In this document: piece by piece, positions 1 to 6,337 of the stretch | How positions within the stretch are numbered: the first letter of the stretch is position 1 | Layout of the letters: each line of letters begins with the position of its first letter | DNA from: an uncultured Terriglobus sp. | GTDB lineage: Bacteria > Acidobacteriota > Terriglobia > Terriglobales > Acidobacteriaceae | Direction: 5' to 3' | DNA: 14,123 nucleotides | Assembly (NCBI GenBank): GCA_937871605.1 | Contig: CALMRM010000302.1 | Coordinates: 3,813-17,935, forward strand | Program-made: the position numbers and the translations under genes | The notes under the pieces: generated by a model | Database searches by the model: none | What the model saw: the letters and a program-made list of their open reading frames with translations, nothing else | Told to the model about the DNA's origin: nothing

Positions 1-2
1 CA

Positions 3-665
3 CCCATCACACGCACACAAGCGCCGGCACCCGCACCAGCACAGGCGTACGTGCCGGCACCTGCTGCGGCGCAGCCCAGCACGCCTCCGCCGCCGGTGGC
101 GCGTGTGGTCACACTGCCAGCAGGCAGCACGCTCCCTGTGCGCGTGACGCAGACGCTGGACAGCGGCAGCAGCCAGGTCGGCGACACATTTTCGGGTGCG
201 CTGGCGACCGATGTGATCGCAGACGGCATGGTCCTGCTGCCTCGCGGAGCCAACGTAAATGGTCGCGTCTCAGACGTGCATGAGGCGGCTCACTTCAAGG
301 GTGCTTCGCTGCTGACGGTCGAGCTAACCGGTGTGACTGCCCACGGAGAGCGCATCAGCCTTTCCACGCAGCCCTACAGCATTGAAGGCAAGGGTCGCGG
401 CAAAAATACGGCGGTGAAAACAGGTGTTGGCGCGGCTGCTGGAGCGGTGCTGGGTGGCATCTTCGGCGGCGGCAAGGGCGCGGCTATCGGTGCTGCGGCG
501 GGTGGCGGCACAGGCGCGGCCGTCAATGGTGTAACCCGGGGCGAGCAGGTGCAGATCCCGAGCGAGAGCGTCGTCCGCTTTGTGACAACGAATGCCTTGG
601 CTGTTCGCACGTCGGTGCACGCAGGCGGCGGGGCGCAAAGTGACCCGTCGCTGCAGACGCGCTAG
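3..665 (+). CDS. Glycine-zipper envelope-type protein, 5'-truncated by the window edge
   Basis: The frame is open to the left edge, so the gene starts outside the window; a GTG at 51 exists, but nothing marks it as a start. The visible part begins with a Pro/Ala-rich low-complexity linker. A predicted beta-rich region follows (around AGSTLPVRVTQTLDSG, then LLPRGANVNGRV), then a glycine-rich segment at about 375-540 with repeated GAAAGA, GGIFGGG and GAAAGGG motifs spaced like a glycine zipper. The end (QIPSESVVRF) is again beta-like. Glycine zippers are known from outer-membrane lipoproteins and membrane-inserting proteins, so an envelope location is inferred. The order linker, beta domain, glycine zipper loosely resembles TrbI/VirB10-like proteins, but I do not assign it to that family. 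Function unknown. The stop TAG lies 27 bp before the next gene on the same strand. Confidence 0.75.
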   Translation, partial: PITRTQAPAPAPAQAYVPAPAAAQPSTPPPPVARVVTLPAGSTLPVRVTQTLDSGSSQVGDTFSGALATDVIADGMVLLPRGANVNGRVSDVHEAAHFKGASLLTVELTGVTAHGERISLSTQPYSIEGKGRGKNTAVKTGVGAAAGAVLGGIFGGGKGAAIGAAAGGGTGAAVNGVTRGEQVQIPSESVVRFVTTNALAVRTSVHAGGGAQSDPSLQTR

Positions 666-679
666 CCGTGCGACACGCT

Positions 680-685
680 TACACT
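680..685 (+). promoter_or_regulatory. Candidate -10 element (TACACT) for the UbiA-like gene
   Basis: TACACT fits the TANNNT -10 pattern and sits 7 nt before the GTG at 693, the distance expected for a leaderless transcript starting at or next to the start codon. GAGG (687-690) is too close to the GTG to be a normal ribosome binding site. I see no convincing -35 box. Position and pattern are seen; promoter activity is inferred. Confidence 0.3.
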
Positions 686-692
686 TGAGGGT

Positions 693-1532
693 GTGTCCAC
701 CGCTGTTTCAGCGCCGCCCCACGTGGCGCAGGGTGTCAGTCCTCTTGTGCTTTGGCATCTGTTAAGCCTTGACGCACCGTGCGTGGCGGCACTGTGGACA
801 CTGTTTTTTGCGTGGCAATTTCGCGCGCACCTATCGGTAGCGGCCCCACTTGCCCTGGCTCTCGCGGTGTGGGTCTTGTATGTCGCGGACCGTGTGCAGG
901 ATGCTGTGCGGGGAGACCTGGTGCAGGAGCGCCACCGCTTTCATCTGCGGCACACGCAACCCCTGCTGATCGCTACGATTGCAGGCTGCTGCACGGTGCT
1001 CACGCTGCTGTTTTTCCTGCCCACGCCGCTACGCACGGCATGGTTGCTGCTGGCGCTGCCACTGGCGCTGTATGTGTGTGCGGTGCATCTGCTGCGTCTG
1101 CACCGCGTGCCCAAGGAGCCGTTGGTCGCCGTGTTTTTCGCCGCTGCAACGGCCATGCCTGTGTACGTCTCTCACGGTGCGATGGGCTTCCGCGTACCGC
1201 TGGCGGCGCTAAGTTTTGGCCTGGTCTGTTGGCTGAATTGCGCTGCCATTGGACGCTGGGAGGGCATGCTCGCTCTTGCGGACCCGCTTACCCGCTGGCT
1301 GGGTACGCACCTGCAGAGAGGCGCCTGGATCATAGCGCTGCTGATGGTGCCGGCGGTGTTTGTTCACGGCGGCAGCGCTGTTGCAGTGGCAGCGCTTGCT
1401 GCGGTTGCTTGCCTGGTGCAGCTGCATGGGCGGCGGGCACGGCTGCACACAGCAACACTACGCGCGCTGGCCGACGTGGCGCTGTTGACGCCGCTTGTGG
1501 TCTGGCCGGTGTCTGCGTGGCTGGGCCTGTGA
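693..1532 (+). CDS. Polytopic membrane protein, UbiA-prenyltransferase-like
   Basis: The product has 279 residues and about seven or eight hydrophobic segments. After the second segment comes YVADRVQDAVRGD (residues 63-75), resembling the first Asp-rich motif of UbiA-family prenyltransferases, followed by a basic stretch ERHRFHLRH. At 141-155, KEPLVAVFFAAATAMP resembles the KE...FA.G..P stretch seen in several UbiA relatives. The second Asp-rich motif is not recognisable; the equivalent region reads LNCAAIGRWEG (181-191). UbiA enzymes transfer prenyl chains to aromatic or other acceptors in the membrane; whether this divergent member is active is unknown. The GTG at 693 is the best start by upstream spacing, with GTG 723 as alternative. 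Its TGA overlaps the ATG of the following methyltransferase, so the two are probably translated together. Alternatively it is an unrelated membrane protein with a chance DxxxD motif. Confidence 0.7.
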   Translation: MSTAVSAPPHVAQGVSPLVLWHLLSLDAPCVAALWTLFFAWQFRAHLSVAAPLALALAVWVLYVADRVQDAVRGDLVQERHRFHLRHTQPLLIATIAGCCTVLTLLFFLPTPLRTAWLLLALPLALYVCAVHLLRLHRVPKEPLVAVFFAAATAMPVYVSHGAMGFRVPLAALSFGLVCWLNCAAIGRWEGMLALADPLTRWLGTHLQRGAWIIALLMVPAVFVHGGSAVAVAALAAVACLVQLHGRRARLHTATLRALADVALLTPLVVWPVSAWLGL

Positions 1533-2194
1533 TGAAGCGGAGCTTCGACCTATTGGCACGACCCTACCGCTGGATGGAGTACGGCGCCTTTGGGCGCTCG
1601 CTGCAGCGGTGCCGCACCCACTTTCTGCAGGATGTGCGTGGGGCGCGCACGGTGCTGGTGCTGGGCGACGGGGATGGCCGGTTTACAGCGCGGCTTCTCG
1701 CCGACGCTCCGCACACGTGTGTGGTGGCCGTTGACAGCAGCGCAGGCATGCTGGCGGCGCTGCGTACCCGGTGTGCGTCGCAGGGTACCTGTGACCGCGT
1801 GATCACGTACCAGGCCGACCTGCAGCACGGCTTACCGCCGCGCGCGTGTGGCCAGCAGTACGACCTGGTGGCGACCCACTTCTTCCTGGACTGCATGTCT
1901 GAGGTGGAGATCGCGCGGCTGGCGGTGGAGGTCTTGCCGTTACTGAGGCCCGGTGCGTCATGGATCGTCTCGGAGTTCTATGTGCCATCGACGTGGTTGC
2001 AACTGCCTGCCCGGCTGCTGATCCGGTCGTTGTACCTCGCGTTTCGCCTTTTGACAGGCTTGCGCGCCCAACGACTGCCGGAGTACGCGAGGGTCTTTAC
2101 CGAGAGCGGGTATGCGATGCAGCAGCGTGACCTGCGCTTGGCAGGCCTGCTGACTGCAGAGGTGTGGACTGCGGCGCGGCACTGCACCCGGTAG
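1532..2194 (+). CDS. Class I SAM-dependent methyltransferase
   Basis: The product has 220 residues. The SAM-binding Rossmann core is clear: motif I VLVLGDGDGRF (41-51), an acidic end of strand 2 at VVAVDSSAGML (64-74), and a motif IV-like YDLVATHFFLDCM (110-122), followed by LLRPG (137-141), the usual turn before strand 5. This is the general fold of UbiE/Methyltransf_11-type enzymes; the substrate cannot be read from the sequence. The start ATG at 1532 overlaps the TGA of the upstream UbiA-like gene (TGATG), suggesting coupling and a common substrate pathway, conceivably a prenylated quinone or other lipid. The frame stays open far upstream (to 779), but that part is a shadow of the membrane protein. 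The C-terminal 60 residues have a hydrophobic, basic patch that could touch the membrane. Confidence 0.85.
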   Translation: MKRSFDLLARPYRWMEYGAFGRSLQRCRTHFLQDVRGARTVLVLGDGDGRFTARLLADAPHTCVVAVDSSAGMLAALRTRCASQGTCDRVITYQADLQHGLPPRACGQQYDLVATHFFLDCMSEVEIARLAVEVLPLLRPGASWIVSEFYVPSTWLQLPARLLIRSLYLAFRLLTGLRAQRLPEYARVFTESGYAMQQRDLRLAGLLTAEVWTAARHCTR

Positions 2195-2197
2195 AAT
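2192..2197 (+). promoter_or_regulatory. Candidate -10 element (TAGAAT) for sixA
   Basis: TAGAAT differs from the TATAAT consensus at one base and lies 8 nt before the sixA ATG at 2206, starting on the stop codon of the methyltransferase. GAGG at 2198-2201 could be a ribosome binding site with 4 nt spacing if the transcript starts further upstream. The arrangement matches that at 680-685. No -35 box is evident; activity is inferred. Confidence 0.3.
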
Positions 2198-2205
2198 GAG
2201 GCGTG

Positions 2206-2754
2206 ATGAACCTGTACGTGATGCGGCACGGCTCCGCGGGAACCCGCCGCAGCAACCCGCTGCTGGAGCTGCGGCGGCCGCTGGACAAGGCTGGGAAGCG
2301 CGACTGCCTCCTGCTGGGCAATACGTTATCGTCCATGAACATCAGCTTCGACCTGATTGTGTCGTCAAACTTGAAGCGCAGCCTGCAGACCGCATCGCTT
2401 GTGGGCACGGAGACCGGGTACGAGCAGAAGATCCTCCTGTCCGATGCGCTGCCCCCATCGGCTCAGTTCCCCCAGTTTGAGAAGCTGGTTGTGGAGTGTG
2501 GCGCGCACGAGTCGGTCATGGTGGTGGGCCATAGCCCGAACCTGGTGCAGTTTGTGGGCATGCTCATGCAGCCGGCGCAGGCCACCAAAGCCAGCCGCCC
2601 GGCAGCAGCCGTACGCATGCGCAAAGGCTCCATTGCGCGGCTCAGCTTCGAGCGCGGCGCGGCTACCCTGCAGTGGATGCTGGATCCGCGCCTGGTGCGG
2701 ACGCTCTATGCCAGTTCCACGGCAAGGCCGCGCCGAAAGATCTCGCGAAAATAA
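2206..2754 (+). CDS. sixA: Phosphohistidine phosphatase SixA
   Basis: The product has 182 residues; E. coli SixA has about 160. It is a histidine-phosphatase (phosphoglycerate mutase-like) protein with the RHG motif at 7-9 (His8 is the phospho-accepting residue in the family), SSNLKRSLQTA at 53-63 (family Arg at 58) and the second catalytic His in VVGHSPNL (109). SixA removes phosphate from phosphohistidine proteins such as HPt domains or the PTS protein NPr in E. coli; in many bacteria sixA lies near polyphosphate genes. ATG 2206 is preferred over the GTG at 2203 because of GAGG at 2198-2201 and because MNLYVMRHG is the usual N-terminus. Residues after about 165 form a basic tail (RPRRKISRK) encoded in the 49-bp overlap with the opposing ppx gene. 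Confidence 0.9.
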   Translation: MNLYVMRHGSAGTRRSNPLLELRRPLDKAGKRDCLLLGNTLSSMNISFDLIVSSNLKRSLQTASLVGTETGYEQKILLSDALPPSAQFPQFEKLVVECGAHESVMVVGHSPNLVQFVGMLMQPAQATKASRPAAAVRMRKGSIARLSFERGAATLQWMLDPRLVRTLYASSTARPRRKISRK

Positions 2755-4289
2755 GCCGCTTCCTTGTTCAGGGCCCAGCGCTCAAGTTCTGCCGCGCCTC
2801 CGTGGCCGGGGTGCAGCACCAGCCCCACGCGTTTGGGGTATACCTGCACGTCGAAACGAATGCTGTCGTTGGCACCGTTGCCATTCAGGGCGACGGCCAG
2901 GCGCAGCAGAACAATTGCACGCACCACGTTGCCCTGCTGTTCGACCGGAATGCTGCGAAGCGGTCGGTCCATGGCGTCGGGCCTGCTCTTGCCCAGGTAG
3001 CGCGCGATGGCGCTAATGGCTGTTCGCTCCGAGGGCGAGTAGCCGAAGATTTCGGAATTTTCAATGATGTACTGCGTGTGGCGATGGTGGCCCTGGTGGT
3101 TCATGAACTTGCCCACATCGTTCATCATGGCGGCGGCCGAAAGCCACTCGCGATACTGCGGCGGCAGGCGGTGCACGCGCTCCAAGGCGTCGAACAGTTT
3201 AACGGCATGCGCGCGCACGGGCTCCACCCGCTTTGCGTCGATGGCGTAGCGCTGGCAGACCTCCAGCACGCCCCGCAGCCGCTCCTGCTCCACGGCCTTG
3301 TGGACGGAGGCATGCTGGTCGCTGTCCGACAGCATCTGCGCCAGGATGCCGTCACGCAGGCCCAGCCGCGAGTAGCGAAAGCCGCTGAGGTGCAGCCGCT
3401 CCAGCACCTCAGCGTACACAAACGCGCCACCGATAATGATTTCGCTGCGCTTGGGGCCGATGCCGGGCACCAGGAGGCGTTCGGCATTCTTCATTCGGGC
3501 CAGGCGGCCTGCCAGCTTGCGGATGGTGCCCGTTTGCGCCTCCAGCACGACCGGGCTACGGTTTGGCCGGGCTGCGGCCTTCTTGGCTGCCTTTTTGGCT
3601 GGGCGACGCTTGGCCACGGCAGGCAGGCTGCCGCTTGCCTCTGCCAGAGCTGCGGCAGAGCCGGACGTCGCGATGACCATGTCCACCTCCGGCTTGCCCA
3701 GCAGCCGCTCCAGCTTGCGCAGCTCACGGTCGATGTAGGTGTGCAACTGCCGCAGCTCATCTGCTGTGGGTGGATCGCTATGCAGAAACTCCTGCTGCAG
3801 GCGCACCGCACCTAGTGGCATCGAAACCATCTCGCGCACGCGGCCGCCCTCAGACAGGGTGATCTCACAGGAACCACCGCCCAGGTCGATCAAGAGGCAG
3901 CGCCCACGGGCACCGGGTTCGTGGGTCACAACGCCCAGGTGGATCAGGCGACCCTCCTCCAGGCCGGAGATAACCTCCACGGTCCAGCCTGTGGCGGACT
4001 GCACCCAGGCGATGAAGGCTGCCGCGTTACGCGCGTCACGCATGGCGCTGGTGGCGACCACGCGCACGCTATCCACCACGTTGGACTGCACCGCCCGCTG
4101 AAAGCGCTTCAGGGCGCGAATGGTACTGGCCATCGCGTCTGGCGATATCTCGCCCGTCTGGAAGACGCTGTCACCCAGCCGCACAATTTCGCGATCCTCG
4201 TGCAGGAGCTTCAACTTGTGCAAATGGACAGAGGCGATGGCTAGACGGCAGGAGTTCGACCCGATGTCGATGGCGGCAAAGGTTGGCAT
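2706..4289 (-). CDS. ppx: Ppx/GppA family phosphatase with HD-like C-terminal domain
   Basis: The product has 527 residues. The start ATG at 4289 is fixed by an AGGAG ribosome binding site 5 nt upstream; an in-frame ATG at 4316 lacks this. The N-terminal actin-like phosphatase domain shows AAIDIGSNSCRL (5-16), the paired Glu of the family at 111-112 (GLEEGRL) and the second phosphate loop LLIDLGGGSCE (132-142). The C-terminal half (about 330-527) is the HD-type domain of full-length exopolyphosphatases, with NHQGHHRHTQYII near 397-409. Enzymes of this type cut terminal phosphates from polyphosphate and/or pppGpp; sequence alone does not choose between them. Two oddities are a Lys/Ala-rich insert at about 226-241 (KRRPAKKAAKKAAARP) in the second phosphatase subdomain, and Asn-Asp (390-391) where relatives usually have His-Asp or His-Glu. 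The gene overlaps the 3' end of sixA and diverges from the ArnT-like gene. Confidence 0.9.
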   Translation of the reverse strand: MPTFAAIDIGSNSCRLAIASVHLHKLKLLHEDREIVRLGDSVFQTGEISPDAMASTIRALKRFQRAVQSNVVDSVRVVATSAMRDARNAAAFIAWVQSATGWTVEVISGLEEGRLIHLGVVTHEPGARGRCLLIDLGGGSCEITLSEGGRVREMVSMPLGAVRLQQEFLHSDPPTADELRQLHTYIDRELRKLERLLGKPEVDMVIATSGSAAALAEASGSLPAVAKRRPAKKAAKKAAARPNRSPVVLEAQTGTIRKLAGRLARMKNAERLLVPGIGPKRSEIIIGGAFVYAEVLERLHLSGFRYSRLGLRDGILAQMLSDSDQHASVHKAVEQERLRGVLEVCQRYAIDAKRVEPVRAHAVKLFDALERVHRLPPQYREWLSAAAMMNDVGKFMNHQGHHRHTQYIIENSEIFGYSPSERTAISAIARYLGKSRPDAMDRPLRSIPVEQQGNVVRAIVLLRLAVALNGNGANDSIRFDVQVYPKRVGLVLHPGHGGAAELERWALNKEAAYFREIFRRGLAVELA

Positions 4290-4362
4290 GGGGTCTCCTG
4301 TGTCTCGTGCTGGCACCGGGTCGAACTGCCGGTGACTGCACTGTACATGAGGCTTGTGTCAC

Positions 4363-4372
4363 TGTCCGGACA
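4363..4372. promoter_or_regulatory. 10-bp palindrome in the ppx / ArnT-like divergent intergenic region
   Basis: TGTCCGGACA is a perfect 10-bp palindrome in the 168-bp gap between the divergent starts at 4289 and 4458. It could be an operator half-site pair, but one 10-bp palindrome in GC-rich DNA has little weight. The rest of the gap holds only a candidate -10 for each direction (TACAGT read leftward at 4345-4340; TACACT rightward at 4426-4431). Confidence 0.2.
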
Positions 4373-4425
4373 AGGAACCCTGCGCGACATCGTTATCGGG
4401 CAAAAGACGCACGCGGGGCGAACGG

Positions 4426-4431
4426 TACACT
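4426..4431 (+). promoter_or_regulatory. Candidate -10 element (TACACT) for the first ArnT-like gene
   Basis: TACACT, the same hexamer as at 680-685, lies 26 nt before the ATG at 4458, leaving a short leader that includes purine-rich GGGGAAG and GAGGGG. No clear -35 box is visible 16-18 nt upstream. Assigned by pattern only. Confidence 0.3.
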
Positions 4432-4457
4432 AGGGACGCAGGGGAAGCACGAGGGGC

Positions 4458-6275
4458 ATGACCGAAGATCGCAGGACCATGCACCGGCACCTGCTGCTAC
4501 TGGTGTGCCTTTGGCTACCCGTGTACGCCGCAGCGCTGTTTTCGCCGCCCTTGATGGACGACGCGGACGCTACCCACGCGAACGCCGCGCGCAACATCCT
4601 CCTTTCGCATGACTTTGTTACCCTGCGCGTGGACGGCATCCGCTACCTGGAAAAAGCGCCACTGCCGTACTGGCTTGCAGCCCTTTCGTTCCGGGTCTTT
4701 GGTGTCAACACGTTTGCCGTGCACCTGCCGCAGGCACTTGCGGTGCTTGGCCTGGCGCTGCTGGCCTACCGGTGGGCGTGGCGCGGCTGGGGCAGCCGAA
4801 CCGGCCTGTATGCGGGCCTCACAATCCTGACCTCCGCGGGCGTCTTCCTGTTCACGCGCATCTTCATTCCTGAGGTGCTGCTGTCGCTCTGTCTGGCTGC
4901 TGCGCTCTATGCCGTGCAGCGGGCCCTCGCCACACGCGACCCGCGCAGGATGTACGCGGCGTATGCGCTGCTTGCCCTTGCGGTGCTCACCAAGGGGCTA
5001 ATCGCTATCGTCTTTCTGGTGGGCACGGTAGCGCCGTACCTGCTTCTCACGGGTGAGTGGAGGCGCTGGCGCGAACTCAAGCTCCTACCAGGCTCACTGC
5101 TGTTCCTGGTGATCGCCGCTCCCTGGCATGTGCTGGCGGGCTTGCGCAACACGAACGCCTACCAGGGGCATGGATTTTTCTGGTTCTACTTCGTCAACGA
5201 ACACTTCCTTCGCTTTCTGGGCCGTCGCATACCGCACGACTACAACAAGCTGCCGGGCGGCTGGTTCTGGGCCCTGCACATCCTGTGGCTGTTTCCTTGG
5301 AGCCTGTTTCTGCCCGCAGCCGCTGTTGTTGCGTGGCAGAAACGCAGCACATCGCGAGCCTGGTTGGCGACAGAGACAGGAAAGACAACACTGCTGCTAG
5401 GTTTGTTTGCCGGGCTGGTACTTGTCTTTTTCTCGATCTCCACCAACCAGGAGTACTACACCTTTCCCGCGTACCTGCCACTGGCCATCCTGCTGGCCGC
5501 AGGCCTAACCACAGCGGAACGGAGTGGGCGCGTACGCGGCTGGATCACCGGGGCACATACCGCCCTTGTCGTGATCGGTGCAGCTATTGCTGTGACATTA
5601 TTTGCTGGCCTGTGGCGCTCCCGTTCCCTGCCCTACGTGCCAGACATCGGCGAGGTGCTCGCACACCGCGGCGTGGGTGGCTACACGCTGTCCATGTCGC
5701 ACTTTTTCGACCTGACTACCGCATCGTTTGCCGCGCTTCGGTTACCCGCGGCGCTGGCGGCAGTCACCTTCGCGGTTGGCCCTGCGGTGGCATGGTTGCT
5801 GCGGCGGAAGCAGAGAGCGGTGGCCAGCACGGTGACCGTCGCGCTTACGTCCGCAGTGTTCCTGGTGGCGGCACACCTGGCCCTGATCCGGTTCTCTCCC
5901 ATGCTGTCCTCTGCCACGCTGGCCAGCGACTTCACACACGCAGAGGCAAGCGGCACCATTGAGCGGGGCAGCGAGCTTATGCTCTACGGCGATCAAGCGT
6001 ATGGCTCGTCCCTGCCCTTTTACACCGCCAGCGTTCTGCCCCTGGTGGAGGGCAGGACCACATCCATGTGGTTCGGCTCCACGTTTCGCGATGCACCGCC
6101 CATCTTTCTCACGAACGCTGACCTGCTCGCTGTCTGGGGCAACGGCCGCCGCAAGGTGCTCTTTGTGCCGGAAGAAAAGCGCGGCAATGTCGACCGCCTG
6201 CTGGGCCCGCACGAGGTGATCCTGGCAGAACTCTCCGGCAAGGCGCTCATCACAGACCGTCCGCTGCTGCACTAA
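4458..6275 (+). CDS. ArnT-like (PMT/GT83 family) membrane glycosyltransferase, copy 1
   Basis: The product has 605 residues: a polytopic N-terminal two thirds with about twelve hydrophobic segments and a C-terminal soluble part, as in ArnT. The first extracytoplasmic loop carries the conserved acidic motif LMDDADATHANAARNIL (32-48) and DGIRYLEKAPLPYWL (59-73), both typical of ArnT-like enzymes. Further family landmarks are FIPE (136-139), TKG (178-180), VNEHFLRF (246-253), RIPHDY (257-262) and NQEYY (330-334). Members move a sugar from an undecaprenyl-phosphate carrier to a lipid or other envelope acceptor on the outer face of the inner membrane; E. coli ArnT adds aminoarabinose to lipid A. 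Donor and acceptor here are unknown. ATG 4458 follows GAGGGG; ATG 4479 is a possible alternative. The next gene is a paralogue, 62 bp downstream. Confidence 0.88.
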   Translation: MTEDRRTMHRHLLLLVCLWLPVYAAALFSPPLMDDADATHANAARNILLSHDFVTLRVDGIRYLEKAPLPYWLAALSFRVFGVNTFAVHLPQALAVLGLALLAYRWAWRGWGSRTGLYAGLTILTSAGVFLFTRIFIPEVLLSLCLAAALYAVQRALATRDPRRMYAAYALLALAVLTKGLIAIVFLVGTVAPYLLLTGEWRRWRELKLLPGSLLFLVIAAPWHVLAGLRNTNAYQGHGFFWFYFVNEHFLRFLGRRIPHDYNKLPGGWFWALHILWLFPWSLFLPAAAVVAWQKRSTSRAWLATETGKTTLLLGLFAGLVLVFFSISTNQEYYTFPAYLPLAILLAAGLTTAERSGRVRGWITGAHTALVVIGAAIAVTLFAGLWRSRSLPYVPDIGEVLAHRGVGGYTLSMSHFFDLTTASFAALRLPAALAAVTFAVGPAVAWLLRRKQRAVASTVTVALTSAVFLVAAHLALIRFSPMLSSATLASDFTHAEASGTIERGSELMLYGDQAYGSSLPFYTASVLPLVEGRTTSMWFGSTFRDAPPIFLTNADLLAVWGNGRRKVLFVPEEKRGNVDRLLGPHEVILAELSGKALITDRPLLH

Positions 6276-6337
6276 ACCGACATGCAGGACGAGCGTTTGC
6301 ACACTACCCGACCTTTCCCGTACAGATGGAAGCAGCC

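Noticed and set aside
779..1531. Open frame extending the methyltransferase far upstream (from an ATG at 779)
   Set aside because: This part overlaps the UbiA-like membrane gene in another frame, is Cys/Gly/Ala-rich with no domain, and the methyltransferase fold begins right after the ATG at 1532.
2673..3815. Long rightward ORF (380 codons) opposite ppx
   Set aside because: It is the antisense shadow of the well-supported Ppx-type gene; the translation shows no recognisable domain and high-GC codon bias explains its length.
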